Shown here: positions 1 through 5,099 of the stretch, piece after piece
Layout of the letters: every line of letters begins with the position of its first letter
Numbering within the stretch: the first letter of the stretch is position 1
Source: an uncultured Halomicronema sp.
GTDB lineage: Bacteria; Cyanobacteriota; Cyanobacteriia; Phormidesmidales; Phormidesmidaceae
DNA: 6,117 nucleotides
Direction of reading: 5' to 3'
NCBI GenBank assembly: GCA_937897665.1
Contig: CALCPB010000526.1
Location: 1 to 6,117 of the forward strand
Program-made: the position numbers and the translations under genes
Notes under the pieces: generated by a model
What the model saw: the letters and a program-made list of their open reading frames with translations, nothing else
What the model was told of the DNA's origin: nothing
The model's database searches: none

Positions 1-78
1 AACTATCCGCAAAACTTGTAGACATTCTAAAATAATTCTGTCCAGAGAATATTCGTCAGCCGGATCCAATTCACAGCT
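1..78. other. Left edge downstream of the DUF3084 gene; no supported gene
   Basis: This stretch follows the TAG stop of the DUF3084 gene on the minus strand. No T-run terminator hairpin is visible. The minus strand stays open to the window edge for 26 codons in the same frame as that stop. The translation (residues such as DEYSLDRIILECLQVL) looks protein-like, but it has no ATG and no clear ribosome binding site. It could be the start of a further gene using a TTG at 69-67, or chance. Confidence 0.3.
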
Positions 79-1503
79 CTAAGGCCAATCATTGAGCCGC
101 TCAAAACTGTCAGGTCGGTCATTCTCTGGCGGGTCTGGCGGCAAGGTGTCAGTGCGTAGGAGGACTTGCCCATTGCCCACAGCAAATAATTCGACTTGTA
201 AAGGCCCAATGGTGTAAATGGGCTCTGCAGCGATTACTTGAATGTCGATCGCCCCAGTCAGGTCGTTCATCCCCTCGACAAAAGCGATCAGGGCATCGGT
301 GCGGCCCTCGGCCACCTGCAAGGTTTCGCCCACGATGCCGTCTTGGCGAGCGCGAAACTGCAGCGAGGCCAGCAGCAAGTTGAGCTTTTCCACCAGTTCT
401 TGGTTAGTCAAGTTGCGGGGATCAACGCTGACCGAGGCCAACTGTTCGCCGGGCTCATAGATGATTTCGTTAACGGCGGCATCGATAAATACCTGCACAC
501 AGGGATCGCCATTCGCCACAACGCAGGGCTCACCGATGATATAGTTGGCGGCCGATCGCACTCGGACGACGTAGGGTGCACCATTGCTAATGCGCTCAAT
601 CAGGCGATCAGCATCTTCTCGGGGAATGAGAATCACCGGGCGATCGCGGTCAATGCCGGGGGCGATTTCTTGAATGGCTTGTCGATTGGCCTCTCTGAGT
701 AACTGATCGACGGCGCGGCGAGCATCGGCGCGATCTCGCACTCGCATCAGCACCGAGACCAAAGACTGGTAGCAACCCACTACGACACTGCCGCGAAAGA
801 GCCCTTCATACTGCCGTTCTAAGGCTGTCACGTCAGCTTGTAGACTAGCCTGCTGCAACTGCAGCTCGCTGAGCCGCTGCTCGCGCTGAGCAATATCGCG
901 ATCGCGCTCCTCAATGGTGCGATCGCGCTCGGCAATCTGCGTTCGTACTGTAGTTTGCTGCTGCAATAACCCGGCTCGCTCCGCCTCTAACCGCTGAATC
1001 TCTTGCTGCAGCTGCGCCGACTGCTGTGAAACATTGCCCAATTGCCCCTGCAGCGTTTCCAGACGGGTGCGCGATTCCTGTAGCTCTGATTCCGTGGTGC
1101 GCTGCTGCTGCACTGCCTGCTGTAGAAACTGGTTGATATCTTCCAGGTCGCCCTCCGCCTGTCGCTGCTCTTGGCGAGCGGTAGTGAGGGCGGACTCAAT
1201 GCCGTCTTTTTGCTGTTGGGTATTGTCGAGGTCAGTTTTGGCCTGTTCTAAATCAGACTGAATTTGCTCCAGCTCAAACACGCCAGTGCGCAGCTGTTGG
1301 CTGACCCCAAACAGCAATCCGAGGGTGGAAGCAGAAATAACGGCGCCGGTCAAAATGCTGACGACGGTCGCTGTTTGCCGAGGACGGAGGTTAAAAAGAC
1401 TGAGGCGTGCTTTGCCAACGCGCATGCCAATGCGATCGCCCAGCGTAGCAATCACCCCTCCCAAAATTAATACGGCTAAAACCAGGACGTATCCTGTGGC
1501 CAT
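79..1503 (-). CDS. DUF3084 membrane-anchored coiled-coil protein, function unknown
   Basis: The 474-residue product matches the cyanobacterial DUF3084 family, which has no established function. Seen in the sequence: a hydrophobic helix at about residues 4-22, a basic and well-conserved linker (GDRIGMRVGKARLSLFNLRPR, roughly 22-42), a second hydrophobic helix at about 46-66, a long Gln/Glu/Arg-rich coiled coil from about 74 to 232, and a globular C-terminal domain from about 236 to 450 with a Pro/Asp-rich tail. Two membrane helices joined by a short loop put both termini on the same side of the membrane. The positive loop suggests that the loop is cytoplasmic, which would put the coiled coil outside, but this is uncertain. 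ATG at 1503 is chosen because the first helix follows directly; AGG lies 9 nt upstream. It starts 47 nt after ntcA on the same strand with no terminator between, so co-transcription is likely. From memory, Synechocystis also has a DUF3084-type gene beside ntcA. Confidence 0.88.
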   Translation of the reverse strand: MATGYVLVLAVLILGGVIATLGDRIGMRVGKARLSLFNLRPRQTATVVSILTGAVISASTLGLLFGVSQQLRTGVFELEQIQSDLEQAKTDLDNTQQQKDGIESALTTARQEQRQAEGDLEDINQFLQQAVQQQRTTESELQESRTRLETLQGQLGNVSQQSAQLQQEIQRLEAERAGLLQQQTTVRTQIAERDRTIEERDRDIAQREQRLSELQLQQASLQADVTALERQYEGLFRGSVVVGCYQSLVSVLMRVRDRADARRAVDQLLREANRQAIQEIAPGIDRDRPVILIPREDADRLIERISNGAPYVVRVRSAANYIIGEPCVVANGDPCVQVFIDAAVNEIIYEPGEQLASVSVDPRNLTNQELVEKLNLLLASLQFRARQDGIVGETLQVAEGRTDALIAFVEGMNDLTGAIDIQVIAAEPIYTIGPLQVELFAVGNGQVLLRTDTLPPDPPENDRPDSFERLNDWP

Positions 1504-1550
1504 GCCTCGTTACCTGCAGTTCAAATCCACTCTACTGCACTGGTTTGCAA

Positions 1551-2222
1551 TCAAGTGAACTGTTGACTGAGATTAACCGGGTCGTGAACGGTGATCTTCT
1601 TTTTGTGGATGGCAATCATGCCTTCTTGGCGCAGATCGCCTAGCAGGCGAGTCACGGTCACTCGCGTCGAGCCAATGGCTTCAGCGATCGCCTGGTGCGA
1701 CAATTTGAGGTCGATCGTGATGCCATCGGAACTGGGCAGGCCAAAATCGCGACAAAGAATCAGCAAGAAACTGACGAGGCGCGACCCCATATCGCGGTGG
1801 GCCAAGGTTTCAATCATCATTTCAGTCTGCAGAATGCGTGATGACAGACCTTTGAGCATGACCATTGCCAACTCAGGATTTTCGGTGAGGGCCGGCTGCA
1901 CCTGATCAATTGGTAGGGAAAGGAGCTCAACTGGGGTAAAGGCGACGGCGTGATAGAAGCGATCGGAGCGCTCACCGGTAATTAGGGATAAAACCCAAAA
2001 CACACTGTTTTCACGCAGGAGGGCCACCGTAATCTCTTCGCCAATTTCATAGCCGCGTGAGAGCTTAACGGCACCCTTCATTAAAAAATAGACGCGCTCT
2101 GCCGGATCGCCTGGAAAAAAGATCGTTTTTCCCCGTTCATAGGTTTCCACCATGGGTGGAAAGGCCCCACCGGCAAGCTGTCGAAACGCATTGGCTAAAG
2201 GTTTATCCGGTGCTGCCACCAT
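1551..2222 (-). CDS. ntcA: NtcA, global nitrogen regulator (CRP/FNR family)
   Basis: NtcA is the cyanobacterial transcription factor that senses carbon/nitrogen balance through 2-oxoglutarate and binds GTA-N8-TAC sites to activate nitrogen assimilation genes. The 223 residues fit the usual 222-225. Seen: the cyclic-nucleotide-binding-like beta barrel (about 25-110, with [12 protein letters not shown] at 35-46), the long dimerisation C-helix (about 122-145, [24 protein letters not shown]) and a C-terminal helix-turn-helix (about 174-197, [21 protein letters not shown]) that looks fully intact. The expected effector contacts Phe75, Val77, Leu78, Arg88, Arg129 and Glu134 are present. Position 76 is Trp (codon TGG, 1997-1995) where the Anabaena and Synechococcus elongatus proteins, as I recall them, have Gly. 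ATG at 2222 gives the family N-terminus ([10 protein letters not shown]); the Shine-Dalgarno is weak. The gene lies 47 nt ahead of the DUF3084 gene. A perfect NtcA box upstream points to autoregulation. Confidence 0.97.
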   Translation of the reverse strand: MVAAPDKPLANAFRQLAGGAFPPMVETYERGKTIFFPGDPAERVYFLMKGAVKLSRGYEIGEEITVALLRENSVFWVLSLITGERSDRFYHAVAFTPVELLSLPIDQVQPALTENPELAMVMLKGLSSRILQTEMMIETLAHRDMGSRLVSFLLILCRDFGLPSSDGITIDLKLSHQAIAEAIGSTRVTVTRLLGDLRQEGMIAIHKKKITVHDPVNLSQQFT

Positions 2223-2241
2223 CTTGAGTTCACTCTCGTCT

Positions 2242-2313
2242 GCTAGAACCGCACATTTTAGTCTTTAGTAAGTCTAGTGAAAATTAAATAGAAGAATGAG
2301 CCAGCTAGAACCG
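2242..2313. repeat. 10-nt direct repeat in the ntcA leader
   Basis: GCTAGAACCG occurs at 2242-2251 and again at 2304-2313, 62 bp apart. Both copies are in the ntcA 5' region; the first lies just downstream of the proposed proximal promoter. The repeat could be a regulator site or chance, and no known motif is recognised. Confidence 0.5.
2255..2283 (-). promoter_or_regulatory. Candidate proximal ntcA promoter
   Basis: On the minus strand there is TTTTCA (2283-2278), a 17-nt spacer, then TAAAAT (2260-2255). These match the sigma70 consensus at 4/6 and 5/6. The predicted start is near 2248, giving a leader of about 26 nt. ntcA genes in other cyanobacteria are known to use several start points, so a second promoter is plausible. 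It is predicted from sequence only. Confidence 0.45.
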
Positions 2314-2376
2314 GTCGCTCTCCCTCAGCTTTTCAAAAGATACAGACCGCCGTGTATTGGATATCAATTAACGCGA

Positions 2377-2405
2377 CTTATAAGAATAGCTTTTGTATCG
2401 ATCAA
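2377..2405 (-). promoter_or_regulatory. Candidate distal ntcA promoter overlapping the NtcA box
   Basis: Minus strand: TTGATC (2405-2400), a 17-nt spacer, TATAAG (2382-2377). Each hexamer has a strong core match and the spacing is ideal. The predicted start is near 2370, giving a leader of about 148 nt. The -35 hexamer lies inside the NtcA box. The classic activated layout puts the box about 22 nt from a TAN3T -10. Here the gap is only 12 nt, so NtcA bound at this site may compete with RNA polymerase or serve another -10. Confidence 0.5.
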
Positions 2406-2408
2406 TAC
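2395..2408 (-). promoter_or_regulatory. NtcA-binding box upstream of ntcA
   Basis: The sequence GTA-TCGATCAA-TAC (plus strand) is an exact GTA-N8-TAC NtcA site, with extra symmetry in the spacer. It lies 172 bp upstream of the ntcA start codon, in the only intergenic region that drives ntcA. Direct autoregulation of ntcA is established in other cyanobacteria, which supports function here. Confidence 0.8.
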
Positions 2409-2858
2409 CCAATTATGGCAAACCTCTGAGAAAGTCGTTTATTTTTCCTAGACATTGACATATCCCATTCAAATTACGGTCCGGCCCACCTTGACTTCCG
2501 GTGTGTTCTGCAAAGGCGATGTTAGCGATCGCTCAGCAATCAGCATCATTGAGACTGACGCAACGTCCCTGCATATCTTTAACTTGAAGGAACGCAGCAG
2601 CGAGTGCGCTCGGCGTTTATGGCTCGAGCTCCGAATAGAAGGCAACTCCGCCAATTCGATTCATAGGGAGGATGTCTGGTCGGCATGCTTGCTGCCTGGA
2701 TGCCGCTGCAGACGAAATCTAGGCCAAAGAAGCTTGGTGATGACTCCAGAGTTCAGGAGGAGTTTTGGGCAGAGGTCGTGAATGGCATCGTTATTTGGCC
2801 GCACCGCTGACACGATCTAAATATCTATCGGTTGAGTCCGGGGCTGGCCCGAGACTGG
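2409..2858. other. Divergent intergenic stretch without a supported gene
   Basis: Between the ntcA control region and the repeat cluster upstream of thrC, no frame gives a convincing gene. The longest open frame (2455-2781, plus) needs a TTG start, lacks a ribosome binding site and its translation resembles no family I know. A 41-codon frame (2685-2810, plus) starts with ATG 13 nt after GGAGG and ends in EEFWAEVVNGIVIWPHR. It could be a tiny gene or a fragment of a decayed one, but nothing confirms either. One HIP1 octamer lies at 2525-2532. An extended -10 (TGC-CATAAT, minus strand, 2420-2412) is a weak extra ntcA promoter candidate. Confidence 0.6.
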
Positions 2859-2892
2859 TGAGTCTTGCGCTTATGACCGCATGAGTCTTGCG
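2859..2892. repeat. 11-nt direct repeat upstream of thrC
   Basis: TGAGTCTTGCG is present at 2859-2869 and 2882-2892, 23 bp from start to start, close to two helical turns. The copies would face the same side of the DNA, which suits paired binding of a regulator, but no known operator is recognised. Confidence 0.6.
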
Positions 2893-2903
2893 AATTGTTG
2901 ACC

Positions 2904-2930
2904 CCCTTGACCGCGACCGCCGGTCAAGGG
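2904..2930. repeat. 10-bp inverted repeat upstream of thrC
   Basis: CCCTTGACCG (2904-2913) and CGGTCAAGGG (2921-2930) are perfect complements around a 7-nt GC-rich loop. No T-run follows on either strand, so terminator function is unlikely. It may be an operator-like palindrome or the remnant of a repeat. Confidence 0.65.
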
Positions 2931-2973
2931 TCGCTTGGGCGATCGCAATGCCTCTGAGAACAACACTTTTGCT

Positions 2974-2998
2974 ATACCCGACCAAAAAAGTCGGGTAT
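2974..2998. repeat. 9-bp inverted repeat abutting the thrC promoter
   Basis: ATACCCGAC (2974-2982) pairs perfectly with GTCGGGTAT (2990-2998) around the loop CAAAAAA. Its right arm ends 2 bp before the -35 hexamer of the thrC promoter, a position suited to a transcription-factor site. It could instead be a weak terminator for anything entering from the left on the plus strand; the following T-run (3010-3014) is 11 nt away, which is too far for a standard one. Confidence 0.65.
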
Positions 2999-3000
2999 GT

Positions 3001-3030
3001 TTGACCCTGTTTTTGGCGCTGTGCTACTAT
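3001..3030 (+). promoter_or_regulatory. Predicted thrC promoter, extended -10
   Basis: TTGACC (3001-3006), an 18-nt spacer and TACTAT (3025-3030) preceded by TGC form a sigma70-type promoter with an extended -10. The predicted start is near 3037, about 87 nt before the thrC ATG. This is the best plus-strand promoter in the gap. Confidence 0.65.
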
Positions 3031-3036
3031 CCGCCC

Positions 3037-3123
3037 AAGTTCGTTGCGAATTCAACTTTAAAGTTCATCCTGAACTAAAAGCATTGATTTCCGCTTATCC
3101 ACCGCGAGAGAGAAGACAATCCC
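3037..3123 (+). other. thrC 5' leader with overlapping small stem-loops
   Basis: The predicted leader holds three short self-complementary segments: TTCG/CGAA (3040-3050), the perfect palindrome AACTTTAAAGTT (3054-3065) and AGTTCA/TGAACT (3062-3076). The last two share 3062-3065 and cannot form together. No T-run terminator or leader peptide with repeated Thr codons is visible, and no known riboswitch is recognised. Translation starts after a purine-rich but non-canonical GAGAGAGAAG. Confidence 0.35.
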
Positions 3124-4446
3124 ATGACTCAGGCAATTGATAAACCTCAAACCCTATCGACGGCGACTTCGCTAGGCCCGACGTTTTCGGCGCTGCGCTG
3201 TCGTGAGTGTGGTGAAACCTATGAGCTGGGTGCCAAGCATGTCTGTGAAGACGTTTGCTTTGGTCCCCTGGAAGTGGTGTATGACTACGATTTGATTCGT
3301 CAGCGCGTCAGTCGCGCCAGCATTGAGGCTGGGCCCAAGTCGATCTGGCGTTACAAAGACTTTTTGCCGGTGGCGACCGACACCCCCATTGATGTGGGCA
3401 CAGGCATGACCCCACTGCTCAAGACGAACCGCTTGGCGCGGCGCTTGGGCCTCAAGTCGCTCTATATCAAGAACGATGCCGTCAACATGCCGACCCTGAG
3501 CTTCAAAGATCGAGTGGTTTCGGTGGCGCTGACCCGCGCTCAAGAATTGGGCTTCACCACGGTTTCTTGCGCTAGTACGGGCAATTTGGCGAACTCCACT
3601 GCCGCGATCGCCGCCCATGCCGGTTTAGATTGCTGTGTCTTTATTCCCTCTGATTTAGAAGCGGGCAAGGTTTTAGGCACGTTGATCTATAACCCCACTC
3701 TGATGGCGGTGAGAGGCAACTATGACCAGGTCAACCGACTTTGTTCTGAGGTGGCCAATACTCAGGGCTGGGGTTTCGTCAACATCAACCTGCGTCCTTA
3801 CTATTCTGAAGGGTCGAAAACCTTAGGCTATGAAGTGGCCGAGCAATTAGGATGGCAGCTGCCCGACCACATCGTTGCACCGCTAGCCTCGGGTTCACTC
3901 TTTTCGAAAATCCACAAAGGCTTCCAAGAGTTCATCAAAACCGGCTTAGTGGAAGATAAGGCCGTCCGCTTTAGCGGCGCTCAGGCCGAGGGCTGTTCGC
4001 CCATTTCGCAAGCGTTCAAAGAAGGTCGCGACTTTGTAACGCCAGTGAAGCCCAACACGATCGCCAAATCGATCGCCATTGGCAACCCTGCTGACGGCAT
4101 CTACGCTCTCGACATTGCCCGTAAAACGAACGGCAACATCGAAGATGTCACCGATGCGGAAATCATTGATGGCATGAAGCTACTTGCCGAAACCGAAGGC
4201 ATCTTTACTGAAACGGCGGGAGGCACCACTATTGCCGTGCTGAAGAAGCTAGTGGAAGCAGGCAAAATTAATCCTGATGAAACCACTGTGGCTTACATCA
4301 CTGGCAATGGCCTCAAAACCCAGGAAGCGGTGCAGGGTTATATCGGTGAGCCGTTGACGATTGATCCCAAGCTAGAAAGTTTTGAGCGGGCCTTAGAGCG
4401 GGCTCGCACCCTAGAGCGTTTGGACTGGCAACAAACCTCTGTATAA
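3124..4446 (+). CDS. thrC: Threonine synthase, PLP-dependent
   Basis: Converts O-phospho-L-homoserine and water to L-threonine and phosphate, the last step of threonine synthesis in the cytoplasm. The 440-residue protein has the layout of cyanobacterial threonine synthases. Seen: an N-terminal zinc ribbon with Cys26, Cys29, Cys41 and Cys45 (RCRECGETY...HVCEDVCFGPLE), a GMTPLLKTNRL strand (94-104), the PLP-binding lysine Lys128 in SFKDR, the cofactor loop ASTGNLANSTAA (150-161), a Gly/Ser-rich segment at 255-258, ETAGGTT (363-369) and TGNGLK (393-398). The ATG at 3124 is chosen because it precedes the zinc ribbon by a short tail of typical length. The gene has its own promoter at 3001-3030, and its 3' end is followed by two hairpins, so it is probably transcribed alone or with partial readthrough into the downstream sulfur-carrier gene. 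All expected catalytic motifs look intact. Confidence 0.96.
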   Translation: MTQAIDKPQTLSTATSLGPTFSALRCRECGETYELGAKHVCEDVCFGPLEVVYDYDLIRQRVSRASIEAGPKSIWRYKDFLPVATDTPIDVGTGMTPLLKTNRLARRLGLKSLYIKNDAVNMPTLSFKDRVVSVALTRAQELGFTTVSCASTGNLANSTAAIAAHAGLDCCVFIPSDLEAGKVLGTLIYNPTLMAVRGNYDQVNRLCSEVANTQGWGFVNINLRPYYSEGSKTLGYEVAEQLGWQLPDHIVAPLASGSLFSKIHKGFQEFIKTGLVEDKAVRFSGAQAEGCSPISQAFKEGRDFVTPVKPNTIAKSIAIGNPADGIYALDIARKTNGNIEDVTDAEIIDGMKLLAETEGIFTETAGGTTIAVLKKLVEAGKINPDETTVAYITGNGLKTQEAVQGYIGEPLTIDPKLESFERALERARTLERLDWQQTSV

Positions 4447-4458
4447 AGCGTTTTCTTT

Positions 4459-4488
4459 GAGTTTTCTGGAGTTGCTCCGTGAAAACTC
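4459..4488 (+). terminator. Stem-loop 12 nt after thrC
   Basis: GAGTTTTC (4459-4466) pairs with GAAAACTC (4481-4488), and GGAG with CTCC inside, separated by a small internal mismatch and a TTG loop. There is no T-run directly after it, so alone it may act as a processing or mRNA-stability element in front of the stronger terminator. Confidence 0.45.
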
Positions 4489-4503
4489 ACTCTCGCGTAG
4501 TCG

Positions 4504-4543
4504 CAGCCTGCCTTTGTTGACACAAACAGGGGTAGGCTGTTTT
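4504..4543 (+). terminator. Rho-independent terminator after thrC
   Basis: CAGCCTGCC (4504-4512) pairs with GGTAGGCTG (4531-4539) through one G-T wobble. The stem continues as TTTGT/ACAAA (4513-4517 with 4522-4526) around a TGAC loop, leaving a 4-nt bulge CAGG. TTTT follows at once (4540-4543). This should end most thrC transcripts before the next gene. Confidence 0.75.
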
Positions 4544-4571
4544 ATCTGATGACAAAGGACGAGCGATCGCC

Positions 4572-4600
4572 TTGACCGGGATTCGTGACCGGAATTCATT
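4572..4600 (+). promoter_or_regulatory. Candidate promoter for the sulfur-carrier gene
   Basis: TTGACC (4572-4577) is followed after 17 nt by TTCATT (4595-4600), a weak -10. The predicted start near 4607 leaves a leader of about 20 nt. The terminator just upstream makes a local promoter likely, but the -10 match is poor. Confidence 0.35.
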
Positions 4601-4626
4601 GTTACCTGCTGATTTTTGATTGAGCT

Positions 4627-4902
4627 ATGGCCATTAAAGTTCTCATTCCTACTCCGCTGCAAAAGTTCACCAACAACGAAGCTACTGTCGAGTGCGACGC
4701 GGGCAGTGTTGTTGCCCTAATGGATACCTTAGAGGGACATTTTCCAGGCATTAAGGCGCGCCTCTGCGATGACCAGGGTGAGCTGCGACGGTTCGTCAAC
4801 TTCTATGTCAACAGCGAAGACATTCGCTTTTTAGACGGCAAAGAGACCCCTCTAAAAGATGGCGACGAAGTCAGCATCGTGCCTGCGGTGGCAGGTGGTT
4901 AG
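4627..4902 (+). CDS. MoaD/ThiS/CysO-like ubiquitin-fold sulfur carrier
   Basis: The 91-residue product has the beta-grasp length and the C-terminal Gly-Gly (PAVAGG, 86-91) that in MoaD, ThiS and CysO is adenylated by an E1-like enzyme and converted to a thiocarboxylate that donates sulfur. Beyond the tail, [18 protein letters not shown] (54-71) and [16 protein letters not shown] (76-91) resemble mycobacterial CysO, as I recall it, more than molybdopterin-synthase MoaD. CysO feeds the PLP enzyme CysM in cysteine synthesis. Here the upstream neighbour, 180 nt away on the same strand, is thrC, another PLP enzyme. The real partner (cysteine, homocysteine, molybdopterin or tRNA thiolation) cannot be told from sequence, and no E1-like or JAMM protease gene lies in the window. 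The ATG at 4627 gives the family N-terminus ([15 protein letters not shown]); the ribosome binding site is weak. The stop follows Gly91 directly, so no processing is needed to expose the tail. Confidence 0.9.
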   Translation: MAIKVLIPTPLQKFTNNEATVECDAGSVVALMDTLEGHFPGIKARLCDDQGELRRFVNFYVNSEDIRFLDGKETPLKDGDEVSIVPAVAGG

Positions 4903-4934
4903 ACCATCATCATTCAACGTGACAGAAACTTGCT

Positions 4935-4965
4935 CTGCAAGGGTTGGCACTGCCAATTCTTGCAG
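4935..4965 (+). terminator. Strong stem-loop after the sulfur-carrier gene
   Basis: CTGCAAG pairs with CTTGCAG, continuing through two G-T wobbles into TTGGC/GCCAA around an ACT loop: a 14-bp stem starting 32 nt after the stop codon. There is no T-run, so it is either a T-poor terminator or an mRNA 3' stabiliser. Confidence 0.45.
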
Positions 4966-4978
4966 GTGAGACATGCCA

Positions 4979-5050
4979 ATTTGAGCTGGGCAACCGCTAG
5001 CACTGCCTGGCAGAAGCCTCCCTACCCTTAGAGGGTTGCCCAGCTCAAAT
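4979..5050. repeat. 17-bp perfect inverted repeat between convergent genes
   Basis: The arm ATTTGAGCTGGGCAACC (4979-4995) has its exact reverse complement at 5034-5050, enclosing 38 nt. The loop contains its own small CTGCC/GGCAG fold. It lies between the ends of the plus-strand sulfur-carrier gene and the minus-strand maf gene, so it may act as a bidirectional terminator, though neither side has a T-run. The perfect arms could also mark a small dispersed repeat element. Confidence 0.8.
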
Positions 5051-5099
5051 CACAAACCTTACACCTAAGTCATTGCTAATAGTGGTGATATTCGCTCGA

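Noticed and set aside
238..702. 154-codon plus-strand frame within the DUF3084 gene
   Set aside because: Antisense shadow of a recognised conserved domain; no independent start signal or known homology.
2455..2460. Perfect TTGACA as a plus-strand -35
   Set aside because: No acceptable -10 hexamer lies 15-19 nt downstream (the expected place reads GGTCCG).
2455..2781. Plus-strand 108-codon open frame in the ntcA-thrC gap
   Set aside because: It needs a TTG start with no ribosome binding site, the translation matches no family I know, and no promoter with a usable -10 leads into it.
2904..2930. Rho-independent terminator
   Set aside because: The 10-bp stem is good but no T-run follows on either strand and no gene ends nearby.
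2859..3000. CRISPR array
   Set aside because: The repeats are only 11 nt with two copies and the others are inverted repeats; there is no regular repeat-spacer pattern and no cas gene.
3172..3618. 148-codon minus-strand frame within thrC
   Set aside because: It lies antisense to well-conserved threonine synthase sequence and is explained by codon bias of the real gene.
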